This document shows positions 53,379-61,688 of a stretch of 64,000 nt of DNA, one piece after another. Numbering within the stretch: the stretch's first letter is position 1; each line of letters begins with the position of its first letter. The DNA comes from Trinickia violacea (GTDB taxonomy: Bacteria; Pseudomonadota; Gammaproteobacteria; Burkholderiales; Burkholderiaceae), in NCBI RefSeq assembly GCF_005280735.1, contig NZ_CP040078.1, forward strand, positions 2,604,001 through 2,668,000, in the 5' to 3' direction. The notes under the pieces are model-generated. The model did no database searches and was not told the origin of the DNA. It saw only the letters and a program-made list of their open reading frames with translations. A program made the translations under genes and the position numbers.

Positions 53379-56300
53379 TCAATCCGCAGCCGCCACGCCG
53401 ACATGCGGCGAATCTTTCTGTGCGACGTGGATCTTGCCGCCAGCCAGCGTGCGCAGCACCACGTAGAACACCGGCGTCAGCATCAAACCGAACAGCGTCA
53501 CACCGAGCATCCCGAAGAACACGGCTATGCCCATCGCGTGCCGCATCTCCGAACCCGCGCCCGACGACAGCACCAGCGGCACCACGCCCATGATGAAAGC
53601 GATCGACGTCATCAGGATCGGGCGCAGCCGCAGACGGCTCGCTTCGATTGCCGCGGCAAGCGGCGTGCGTCCGTCATGTTCGAGTTCACGTGCGAATTCC
53701 ACGATCAGAATCGCGTTCTTCGAGGCGAGCCCCACCAGCACCATCAAGCCGATTTGCGTGAAGATGTTGTTGTCGCCTTGCGTGAGCCACACGCCCGCCA
53801 GCGCGGACAGCACGCTCATCGGCACGATCAGGATCACCGCGAGCGGCAGCGTCAGGCTTTCATACAACGCCGCGAGCACGAGGAACACGAGCAGCACGCT
53901 GATCGGGAACACCCAGATCGCCGAGTTGCCGGCCAGCACTTGCTGATACGTCAGGTCGGTCCATTCGAACTTCACGCCGCGCGGCAGCGTTTCGTGCGCG
54001 ATCCGTTCGATCGCCGCCTGCGCCTGGCCCGACGAATAGCCGGGCGCCGGGCCGCCGTTCACGTCCGCCGCCGTGTAGCCGTTGTAACGCACCACCATCT
54101 CGGGGCCGAACGTCGGCGTCACCTTCACGAGCGACGACAGCGGCACCATGTCACCGGAGGCGTTGCGCGTCTTCAGGTTCAGGATGTCGTCGGAGTGGGC
54201 GCGGAACGGCGCATCCGCTTGCACGCGCACCTGATACACGCGGCCGAAACGGTTGAAGTCGTTCACGTACAGCGAGCCGAGATAGGTCTGCAGCGTGTCG
54301 AACACGTCCGTCACGGGCACGCCGAGCTGCTTCGCCTTCACGCGGTCGAGATCGACGTTCAATTGCGGCACGTTGATCTGATAGCTCGTAAAGAGCGGCC
54401 CGAGTTCCGGCGCTGATTGCGCGCGCTTGATGAACGCCTGCGTCGCGTCGTCGAGCTGCGCGTAGCCGAGCGCGCCGCGGTCTTCGATCTGCAGCTTGAA
54501 GCCGCCGAGCGTACCGAGGCCGAGCACCGGCGGCGGCGGGAACACGGCGATGAACGCGTCCTTCATGCCCGCATACTGCTGATTGAGCGCCCCTGCAATC
54601 GCGCCTGCCGACAATGCCTTGCCCTTGCGTTCGTCGAACGGCTTGAGCGTGACGAACACGATGCCCGCGCTCGAGCTGTTCGTGAAGCCGTTCACCGACA
54701 AGCCCGGGAACGCCACCGCGCTTTCGACCCCCGGCTGCTTGAGCGCCACGGCGCCCATGTCGCGAATCACCTTCTCGGTACGGTCGAGCGATGCACCGTT
54801 AGGCAGCTGCGCGAACGCGATCAGATACTCCTTGTCCTGCGCGGGCACGAAGCCGCCGGGCACGATGTGGGTGACGAACACCGTTGCGCCGAGCAGCACC
54901 GCGTAGATGCCGAGCATCGCCCCCTTGCGGCCCAGCACGCCGCGCACGCCCTTGCCGTATGCGCCCGAACCGCGATGGAACACCTGGTTGAACCGCGCGA
55001 AGAAGCCGCCGAACACTTTGTTCATTGCACGCGTGAGCCAGTCTGCGGGCTCATCGTGGCCGCGCAACAGCAAGGCGGACAATGCCGGCGAAAGCGTCAG
55101 CGAGTTGAACGCGGAGATCACCGTGGAGATCGCGATGGTCATCGCGAACTGCTTGTAGAACTCGCCCGTCAGGCCGCTCATGAAGGCAAGCGGAACGAAC
55201 ACGGCCACGAGCGTCAGCGCAATCGCGATGATCGGCCCGCTCACTTCGCGCATCGCCTTGTAAGTCGCCTCCCGCGCGCTCAGGCCCTCCGAGATGTTGC
55301 GCTCGACGTTCTCGACCACCACGATCGCATCGTCGACCACGATCCCGATCGCGAGCACCATCCCGAACAGCGATAGCGCGTTGATCGAGAACCCGAAGCC
55401 AAGCAAGAGCGAGAACGTACCGACGATCGACACCGGCACCGCGACGAGCGGAATAATCGATGCACGCCACGTCTGCAGGAACACGATCACCACGATCACG
55501 ACGAGCGCGATCGCTTCGAGCAGCGTGTGGATCACGGCGTGGATGCTCGAACGCACGAACTGCGTCGGGTCATAGACGATCTTGTAGTCGACGCCCGCCG
55601 GGAAGTCCTGCTTCAAGTCCTTCATCGCCTCGCGCACTTGATCCGAGATCTGCAGCGAGTTCGCGCCCGGTTGCTGGTTGATCGCGAGCGCCACCGCCGG
55701 CTTGTTGTCGAGCAGCGAACGCAGGCCGTATTCCGATGCCGCCAGTTCGACGCGCGCGACATCGCGCAGATACGTCACGCCGCCGTCGGGCGAAGTCTTC
55801 AGGATGATGTCGCGAAACTGCTCTTCCGTTTGCAGGCGTCCGCGCGCGTTCACCGACAGTTGCAGCGGCACGTCCGGACCCGACGGCGAGCCGCCGATCA
55901 CACCGGCCGCCACTTGCACGTTCTGTTCGCGGATCGCGTTGACCACGTCGGTCGCCGTCATGTTGTGCTCGGCCACCTTCTGCGGATCGAGCCAGACACG
56001 CATCGCGTAGTCGCCCGAGCCCCACAGCTGCACTTCGCCCACGCCGGCTATCCGCTCGAGACGATCCTTCACGTTGATCAGCGCGTAGTTGCGCAGATAC
56101 GTCATGTCATAGCGGTTGTCCGGCGAGATCAAGTGCACGACCATCGTGAGCGTCGGCGAGCTTTTGATCGTCGTGACACCGAGGCGCTGCACGTCGTCGG
56201 GCAGGCGCGGCAGCGCTTGCGACACGCGGTTCTGCACGAGCTGCTGCGCCTTGTCCGGATCGGTGCCGAGCTTGAACGTGACCGTCAGCGTGAGATTCCC

Positions 56301-56561
56301 GTCGCTATTCGCTTGCGACTGCATGTACAGCATGTTCTCGACGCCGTTGATCTGCTCCTCGAGCGGAGAAGCCACCGTTTCGGCGATCACCTTCGGGTTC
56401 GCGCCCGGATACTGCGCGTGCACGACCACCGAAGGCGGCACGACCTCGGGATACTCCGAGATCGGCAGCTGGAACAGCGAAATCACGCCGGCCAGCAGGA
56501 TCAGAACCGATAGCACCCCTGCAAAGATCGGTCGATCGATAAAGAATTTGGATATGTTCAT
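53379..56561 (-). CDS. ceoB: RND efflux transporter, CeoB/BpeF type
   Basis: 1060 residues, full length for an HAE-1 pump: twelve membrane helices with two large periplasmic loops, N-terminus MNISKFFIDRPIFAGVLSV, and the proton-relay aspartates in GIVVDDAIVVVENVER. It moves chloramphenicol, trimethoprim, fluoroquinolones and salicylate-like compounds in the Burkholderia CeoAB-OpcM/BpeEF-OprC system; specificity here is by homology and operon order. 82 bp after ceoA. Confidence 0.95.
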   Translation of the reverse strand: MNISKFFIDRPIFAGVLSVLILLAGVISLFQLPISEYPEVVPPSVVVHAQYPGANPKVIAETVASPLEEQINGVENMLYMQSQANSDGNLTLTVTFKLGTDPDKAQQLVQNRVSQALPRLPDDVQRLGVTTIKSSPTLTMVVHLISPDNRYDMTYLRNYALINVKDRLERIAGVGEVQLWGSGDYAMRVWLDPQKVAEHNMTATDVVNAIREQNVQVAAGVIGGSPSGPDVPLQLSVNARGRLQTEEQFRDIILKTSPDGGVTYLRDVARVELAASEYGLRSLLDNKPAVALAINQQPGANSLQISDQVREAMKDLKQDFPAGVDYKIVYDPTQFVRSSIHAVIHTLLEAIALVVIVVIVFLQTWRASIIPLVAVPVSIVGTFSLLLGFGFSINALSLFGMVLAIGIVVDDAIVVVENVERNISEGLSAREATYKAMREVSGPIIAIALTLVAVFVPLAFMSGLTGEFYKQFAMTIAISTVISAFNSLTLSPALSALLLRGHDEPADWLTRAMNKVFGGFFARFNQVFHRGSGAYGKGVRGVLGRKGAMLGIYAVLLGATVFVTHIVPGGFVPAQDKEYLIAFAQLPNGASLDRTEKVIRDMGAVALKQPGVESAVAFPGLSVNGFTNSSSAGIVFVTLKPFDERKGKALSAGAIAGALNQQYAGMKDAFIAVFPPPPVLGLGTLGGFKLQIEDRGALGYAQLDDATQAFIKRAQSAPELGPLFTSYQINVPQLNVDLDRVKAKQLGVPVTDVFDTLQTYLGSLYVNDFNRFGRVYQVRVQADAPFRAHSDDILNLKTRNASGDMVPLSSLVKVTPTFGPEMVVRYNGYTAADVNGGPAPGYSSGQAQAAIERIAHETLPRGVKFEWTDLTYQQVLAGNSAIWVFPISVLLVFLVLAALYESLTLPLAVILIVPMSVLSALAGVWLTQGDNNIFTQIGLMVLVGLASKNAILIVEFARELEHDGRTPLAAAIEASRLRLRPILMTSIAFIMGVVPLVLSSGAGSEMRHAMGIAVFFGMLGVTLFGLMLTPVFYVVLRTLAGGKIHVAQKDSPHVGVAAAD

Positions 56562-56643
56562 GAGTGACTCTGAATGTTTGAGCGGTGACCGGACTCACGG
56601 TGCGTAGCCTTGTAGCCTTGGCCCGCACCGTGACGCCTGACGC

Positions 56644-57894
56644 TCAAGAGTTCGTCTCTTTCGATGCCGGACGTTGCGCCAGCGGCGCGCCCTTCGCACC
56701 GTTCGACGCATTGGCGTTAGCGTCCGCTGCGTTCGGATCGCTGTCGTCAGTCATCGGCACCATATGCACGCGCACCTCCGCACCCGGACGCACGCGCTGC
56801 AAGCCGTTGACGACGATCCGGTCGCCCGCCTTCAGGCCCGCGGTGATCACGCGCAAGTTGCCCTGCTGCTGGCCGAGCGTGACCTCGCGATACGACACAT
56901 GGCCGTTTGCGTCGACTGTCAGCACATACTTCTTGTCCTGATCGGTGCCGATCGCCACGTCGTCCACCAGCAGCGCCTGATGCGGCGCACCGCCACCGAC
57001 CTTGATCCGCGCGTAGAGGCCCGGCACGAGCGCGCCGTCGGCGTTGTCGAAGCGCGCACGCACACGGATCGTGCCCGACGACGTATCGAGCCGGTTGTCG
57101 ACCGACGCGATCGTGCCGCTGCGCGAGTAGCCCGATTCGTTCGCGAGGCCGAGCTGGACGGGCACGTCGTGGCCGTTTCTCGCGTTGCCGATGTATTGCA
57201 GATACGTTTGCTCGTCGACGTCGAACGAGGCGTAGATCGGCGAGACGGACACGAGCGTCGTCAGCGGCGGCGAGCTTGCGCCTGCCGAGACGATGTTGCC
57301 GAGCGTGATCTCGGCGCGCGACACGCGGCCCGACACCGGCGCGACGATCTTCGTATAGCCGAGATTGATCTGCGCGGTTTCGAGTGCGGCTTGCGCAGCC
57401 TTCAGGTTCGCGGCCGCTTCGCGCGCGTCGTTCTGCTTCTGGTCGTAGTCGCGCTTGGCAATGGCGTTATCGGTGATCAGGCGCTGTGCGCGCTCCCAAT
57501 CGGTTTGCGTGTAGCCGACGCGCGCCTGCGCGGCGGCGACCTGGGCCGCCGTGCGATCGACTTCAGCCTGGTACGGACGCGGGTCGATCACGAACAGCAC
57601 GTCGCCTTGCTTCACGAGCGCGCCGTCCTTGAAGTTCACGGACACGATCGTGCCCGACACGAGCGGCCGGATTTCGACGCGATCGATCGCTTCCATCCGG
57701 CCGGAATACGATTGCCAGTCGGTGACGGTTCGATTCAAAACGTCGGCGACATCGACTTCCGGCGCCGTGGACGCCGCCGCATGAGCCGGCGCGCTGGCAT
57801 TGACGCGGATCGCGCCGAACGTACCGATTGCGGCAACGACGAGCGTTGCGGTAGCGGCTATGGCGATGCGTGAGCGAGTAAAACGCTGAGACAT
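56644..57894 (-). CDS. ceoA: RND periplasmic adaptor, CeoA/BpeE type
   Basis: 416 residues. N-terminal membrane anchor (IAIAATATLVVAAIGTFGAI), lipoyl halves (GTIVSVNFKDGALVKQGDVLFVIDPRPYQ and YTKIVAPVSGRVSRAEI) flanking an alpha-hairpin, then beta-barrel and membrane-proximal domains. It links CeoB to OpcM. GGAGG is six bases before the ATG. The C-terminus ends in an Asn/Ala-rich unstructured tail. Confidence 0.94.
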   Translation of the reverse strand: MSQRFTRSRIAIAATATLVVAAIGTFGAIRVNASAPAHAAASTAPEVDVADVLNRTVTDWQSYSGRMEAIDRVEIRPLVSGTIVSVNFKDGALVKQGDVLFVIDPRPYQAEVDRTAAQVAAAQARVGYTQTDWERAQRLITDNAIAKRDYDQKQNDAREAAANLKAAQAALETAQINLGYTKIVAPVSGRVSRAEITLGNIVSAGASSPPLTTLVSVSPIYASFDVDEQTYLQYIGNARNGHDVPVQLGLANESGYSRSGTIASVDNRLDTSSGTIRVRARFDNADGALVPGLYARIKVGGGAPHQALLVDDVAIGTDQDKKYVLTVDANGHVSYREVTLGQQQGNLRVITAGLKAGDRIVVNGLQRVRPGAEVRVHMVPMTDDSDPNAADANANASNGAKGAPLAQRPASKETNS

Positions 57895-57933
57895 AATGAC
57901 CTCCGGTTCTTGAAATTTTGGCGAAAGGAATCT

Positions 57934-58776
57934 TTAGCGAAGTGCACGCGGGTCTAAGCGACACTGAAAAAATCGGACGACTTCTTGCAAGGCGGGCGTG
58001 TGCTGAGCCAGCGCGGCGTGTGAGACGCTAGGAAAACGGATCACCTGCGTTAACACTCCAGCGCCGATCAAATTCCCTGCGTACTTCTCCGCCTCGACAT
58101 GCAGCACGTCGTTTTGCGCGGTCACGATGAGCGTGCCCGGCAAGCCCGCCAACCGCGACGCTTCGAGCGGCGCCGCATACGGATGGATGCGCTGCGCCGC
58201 TTGCGGCAGGTACGCGCGATAGCACGCCGCGCATTCGCTCGCGGTGATGTCGGACGACAAGCGCGCGGCATCGCCGAGGCGCGTCAAGCTCGGATCGAGC
58301 ATCGGACCGAGCAGCGCTTGAGCCCGCACGATGACGTCGCCGCGATCGCGCGCCATGAACGCGAGGCAGTTCGCGATCTGCCCGCCCGCGTCATGCCCGG
58401 CCACGCCGATCCGCTTCGGATTGCCGCCATAGGTGCGCGCCTTGCTTTCGATCCAGCGCGCCGCGCGGTAGGCGTCTTCGGGCGCCGCCGGAAACGGATG
58501 TTTCGGCGCGAGCGAATAATCGACGGACACGACGAGCGCCGTTAATTGCTCCGATAAATACCGTGCTTCAAAATCGGCTTCCTCGAGCGAACCGCGTACA
58601 AAACCGCCGCCATGGAAATAAAGCACTATCGGCAGCGCGGTTTTATTTGCCGGACGATAAAGGCGCAGCGTAATGTGCTTCTCATATCCCGCTATCTGCA
58701 CATCGGTGACCGTCAACGTCCGCCCGACGGACGTGAACGGCGGAATGAACGGATTACGGGTATCGAGAGCTTCCAT
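57934..58776 (-). CDS. llpE: LlpE-like alpha/beta hydrolase with aspartate at the nucleophile position
   Basis: 280 residues of the hormone-sensitive-lipase branch: the HGGGFVRGS oxyanion motif is intact, but the elbow reads VAGHDAGG where the family has G-D-S-A-G-G, so the catalytic serine is replaced by Asp. The C-terminal His is in SVSHAALAQHTP. First gene of the efflux operon, 39 bp before ceoA, as in B. cenocepacia and B. pseudomallei, where LlpE is a conserved passenger. Start at ATG 58776 (MEALDTRNPFIPPFT); an extension to 58884 lacks support. Confidence 0.88.
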   Translation of the reverse strand: MEALDTRNPFIPPFTSVGRTLTVTDVQIAGYEKHITLRLYRPANKTALPIVLYFHGGGFVRGSLEEADFEARYLSEQLTALVVSVDYSLAPKHPFPAAPEDAYRAARWIESKARTYGGNPKRIGVAGHDAGGQIANCLAFMARDRGDVIVRAQALLGPMLDPSLTRLGDAARLSSDITASECAACYRAYLPQAAQRIHPYAAPLEASRLAGLPGTLIVTAQNDVLHVEAEKYAGNLIGAGVLTQVIRFPSVSHAALAQHTPALQEVVRFFQCRLDPRALR

Positions 58777-58801
58777 AGCCAAAAGCGCAAAGCGCGACAG
58801 T

Positions 58802-58871
58802 TCACAATGGCCCGAATTGTGAGTTCGGCAAGCTCGCGAATAAATGCCTATAATCCGGCAACACAATTCGG
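58802..58871. promoter_or_regulatory. Operator region between llpE and ceoR
   Basis: TCACAAT (58802) and ATTGTGA (58816) form an inverted repeat; CCGAATTGTG (58812-58821) and CACAATTCGG (58862-58871) form a perfect 10-bp inverted repeat 40 bp apart. A TATAAT hexamer on the plus strand lies at 58849-58854 between them. The repeated AATTGTG half-sites are likely LysR-regulator contacts. Confidence 0.55.
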
Positions 58872-58946
58872 TGCGCCCAAACAATCGATCGCATCTGTCT
58901 GCCGTCAGGCACCCGGATGGGGCGAGCCATTCCGCTGGAGGTTGCG

Positions 58947-59951
58947 ATGGACCGGCTTCAGGCCATGCAAGTGTTCACTCGTGTCGTCGACACGAATAGC
59001 TTTACCAAGGCCGCGGAAACGCTGGACCTGCCGCGCGCATCGGTCACGACGATTATTCAGAATCTCGAGGCATTTCTCGGCGTGCGCTTAATGCATCGCA
59101 CGACGCGCCGCTTGAGCCTCACGCCGGACGGCGCCGCTTATTACGAGCGCTGCGTGCGCATTCTCGCGGATGTCGAAGAGACCGAAACGTCGCTCCAGAA
59201 CGGCAATAAGAAACCGCACGGCAAGCTGCGCATCGACATGCCGGGCTCGATCGGCCGAACCCTCGTGATTCCGGCGCTGTGCGAATTTCATACGAAATAC
59301 CCGGACATCGATTTGCAGCTCGGCTTGTCGGACCGGCCTGTCGACTTGCTGCAGGAAGGCGTCGACTGCGTGATTCGGGTGGGCGCTTTGCAGGATTCGT
59401 CGCTCGTCGCCCGCCGCATCGGCTTGTTCGAAGGCGTGACGTGCGCGGCGCCGAGCTATCTCGAGCGGATGGGCGAGCCGATGACGCTCGATGATTTGAG
59501 CCAGCACCGCGCGGTCAATTATTTTTCTAGCCGCACGGGGCGCGTGATCGATTGGGCGTTCCTCGTCGACGGCAAGGAAGTCGAAGTCAAGATGAACGGG
59601 CTGGTCTCCGTCAACGACGCCGACGCCTACTTGACCTGCGCACTCGAAGGCTTCGGCCTGATCCAGCTGGCCCGCTTCATGGTGCTGCCGCACATGCGCA
59701 GCGGCGCGCTGAAGGAAGTGCTGCCCGACTGGAAACCGCTGCCGATGCCGATCTCGGTGGTGTATCCGCATAGCCGGCACTTGTCGCCGAAAGTGCGGGT
59801 ATTCGTCGACTGGATCGCCGAGGTGTTCGACCGCTGCCCGTTGCTGAGCGGCCGGCAGAGCCTCGAAAAGACCTGCAGCAAGCGCACGTTCGAAGAACTG
59901 GAAAACGCGCCGGCGCTCGATACGCCCGTGATTTCCGAATGGCTCGCGTGA
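58947..59951 (+). CDS. ceoR: LysR-family regulator of the efflux operon, CeoR/BpeT type
   Basis: 334 residues. Winged helix-turn-helix (MQVFTRVVDTNSFTKAAETL, RASVTTIIQNLEAFLG) and inducer-binding domain. GGAGG sits five bases before the ATG at 58947; a start at 58917 is less likely. Divergent from llpE, as the salicylate-responsive CeoR and the BpeT/BpeS regulators are. The C-terminal 30 residues extend beyond typical LysR length. Confidence 0.92.
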   Translation: MDRLQAMQVFTRVVDTNSFTKAAETLDLPRASVTTIIQNLEAFLGVRLMHRTTRRLSLTPDGAAYYERCVRILADVEETETSLQNGNKKPHGKLRIDMPGSIGRTLVIPALCEFHTKYPDIDLQLGLSDRPVDLLQEGVDCVIRVGALQDSSLVARRIGLFEGVTCAAPSYLERMGEPMTLDDLSQHRAVNYFSSRTGRVIDWAFLVDGKEVEVKMNGLVSVNDADAYLTCALEGFGLIQLARFMVLPHMRSGALKEVLPDWKPLPMPISVVYPHSRHLSPKVRVFVDWIAEVFDRCPLLSGRQSLEKTCSKRTFEELENAPALDTPVISEWLA

Positions 59952-59970
59952 GCTTCTGTCTGATGTTGTT

Positions 59971-60016
59971 GCACGTCTTTAGTGCGTTGCCGAACTTCAA
60001 CGCGCTAAAGACGTGC
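59971..60016. repeat. 19-bp inverted repeat with 8-base loop after ceoR
   Basis: GCACGTCTTTAGTGCGTTG, loop CCGAACTT, then its reverse complement with one mismatch (18 of 19). It begins 19 bp after the ceoR stop. Very stable as RNA but without a U run, so not a classic intrinsic terminator on either strand. Confidence 0.8.
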
Positions 60017-60195
60017 TGACAATCCCAATCCCGCGTTTCAAATAAGGTCTTCAAGCCGCGAACGCATTGTTCGCCGTCGGCAAAAAATCATTTCGCCGAT
60101 TTCCCATTTATCGGAACGCGCGCTCCCCCTACATTTCACTCCGTCGCGGCGCTGATCGTCAGCGCTCCATTGGATCAATCGACGGGAGTCTCATC

Positions 60196-60495
60196 ATGAA
60201 GCGCCAACTCATTGCCGGTCTTGCACTTTCGCTGCTGGCCAGCACGGCGGCGTTCGCTCAAGGCGGCGGCATCGGACACGCCGGCTCGTATAACGACTAC
60301 TCGTGGGTCGGCACGAGCACGAAGACGCGTGCGGAAGTGAAGAGCGAAGTCGTGCAAGCGGAGCGCGACGGCTCGCTGCCGTCGATGAACAAACAAAGCT
60401 ATCCGAACCTGAGCCTGCAAGGACAGACGCAAGCGGAACGCGTCGCGCTGCAGGAAAACGGCGACTCGCTGCGTCTTGCGCGCGCTGGTCGCTAA
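60196..60495 (+). CDS. DUF4148-domain secreted protein
   Basis: 99 residues: signal peptide (LIAGLALSLLASTAAFAQ, cleavage after AFA) and a short mature part with KTRAEVKSEVVQAERDGSLPS, the DUF4148 signature found in many copies in Burkholderiaceae. Periplasmic, function unknown. The ATG at 60196 follows GGGAG. A possible 27-codon gene follows 23 bp downstream. Confidence 0.88.
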   Translation: MKRQLIAGLALSLLASTAAFAQGGGIGHAGSYNDYSWVGTSTKTRAEVKSEVVQAERDGSLPSMNKQSYPNLSLQGQTQAERVALQENGDSLRLARAGR

Positions 60496-60518
60496 GCGAA
60501 CGGATCAAGGAGCCCATC

Positions 60519-60602
60519 ATGTTCAATGCACTGCCCTCTGAACTCGATCACTGGAACACCGACACGCCCGTGTGGACGCCGTACCGGCCGACACAACATT
60601 GA
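60519..60602 (+). CDS. Candidate 27-residue small protein
   Basis: An ATG with AAGGAG seven bases upstream opens a 27-codon frame (MFNALPSELDHWNTDTPVWT start, ends PTQH) directly after the DUF4148 gene. It is Trp/Pro/Thr-rich with no membrane helix. The good ribosome-binding site is the main evidence; it may equally be non-functional. Confidence 0.4.
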   Translation: MFNALPSELDHWNTDTPVWTPYRPTQH

Positions 60603-60628
60603 CGCTCGCGCGCGAGGCAAGCGAATGC

Positions 60629-61687
60629 TTAGCGTTGCGGCACCCCGTCGCGCCAGTCGCCCCAATGCGTCGCGATATCCTGCACGACCGGATTGCCCGC
60701 GCGGTACAGGTTCTCGACCGCCGGCGTAAAGCCGCCTTGGTCGGCGTAGTTGAGCAGATTGTCCGCGCTGGTTTGTCCCGCATAAGGACGATCGAAGTCC
60801 GAACCCGCGCGCAGCACGGCAACGCGATGTAAATCGACACGGTTGGCGTTCGCTGCGCGCGTGAGCGCTTCATACGTTGCGTTGTCTTCCTGCTGCGTCG
60901 TGCAATACACGCCCTTGCCGTCCGTGAGGATCTTGGTCCAATCGCGGGCGCGCTGGCCGAGCAACGTGCCCGACCACCAGTTGTCGCTCGCGAGCGTGTC
61001 GCACTGAATCACCGAAGGCGGCTGATTCGCGGGCGCATAGCGATACTTGGCGCGCGCAAGCTGCGCTTCCTTGCTGTCCGAGAGCGCGACGCCATGCGAT
61101 AGCGCAAAAGCCGTATCGGCGAGCTGCGGGTTGAGCGGGAACACCTCGCTGCGATAGTCGAGCGGCGGCTTTTCGTTCGGGTTCTTGGTATTGATGCCGA
61201 GGTAGCCGGTCTTCCAGCCGCGCGGAATTTCGCGGCCGTCGAGCTCCCATTGAATGCCGAAGTCCACGAGGTACTTCGCCCATGCGGCCGAACCGAGCGT
61301 GCCCTGCGCAGGATCGATGCCGGCAATGCCCGCGATGAGGAAATACGTCTTGCGCAAGTCGAAGCGCTGCGAGAACGTCATGGCCATCGTCGACGCTGCC
61401 GCGTTCGCGTGGCCAATGCCCGTCGTCATGACGCAGATGTCGCTCTGATTGCAGTGAACGTTGGGATAGTCGGGAGACAGGCCCGCGACCGGGATCGACT
61501 CCCAAGGGCCCAGATGATTCAGCCACACCTGCCCTTCGGGCTCGAACATCGAGATGATCATGACTTTGACGGGGCGGCCGGAAGGCACCGCGTCGGCAAA
61601 GCTGCCATTGTCTTGCGGAGCTTTCGCAGTGGTAGCACAGGCAGCGAGCGTTAGCGCGGCGAACGAGACGAGGGAGCGAGTCAGCAT
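60629..61687 (-). CDS. Purine nucleoside permease-family protein (NUP, PF06516)
   Basis: 352 residues with a lipoprotein-like signal (LTLAACATT; Cys about residue 17) and the NUP core (VMIISMFEPEGQVW, VMTTGIGHANAAASTMAM, ..YFLIAGIAGIDPAQGTLGSAAWAKYLVDFG). The family was named from yeast nucleoside uptake; its fold resembles nucleoside phosphorylases. Its start codon lies in the target-site duplication of the IS256-family element: only IS sequence (..GGATACCTC) precedes it, and the original ribosome-binding site is beyond the IS. The reading frame itself is intact. Expression is doubtful. Confidence 0.87.
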   Translation of the reverse strand: MLTRSLVSFAALTLAACATTAKAPQDNGSFADAVPSGRPVKVMIISMFEPEGQVWLNHLGPWESIPVAGLSPDYPNVHCNQSDICVMTTGIGHANAAASTMAMTFSQRFDLRKTYFLIAGIAGIDPAQGTLGSAAWAKYLVDFGIQWELDGREIPRGWKTGYLGINTKNPNEKPPLDYRSEVFPLNPQLADTAFALSHGVALSDSKEAQLARAKYRYAPANQPPSVIQCDTLASDNWWSGTLLGQRARDWTKILTDGKGVYCTTQQEDNATYEALTRAANANRVDLHRVAVLRAGSDFDRPYAGQTSADNLLNYADQGGFTPAVENLYRAGNPVVQDIATHWGDWRDGVPQR

Positions 61688-61688
61688 G
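61680..61688. repeat. Target-site duplication, left copy
   Basis: GTCAGCATG directly abuts the left end of the IS256-family element. It contains the permease start codon (CAT on this strand). Confidence 0.8.
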
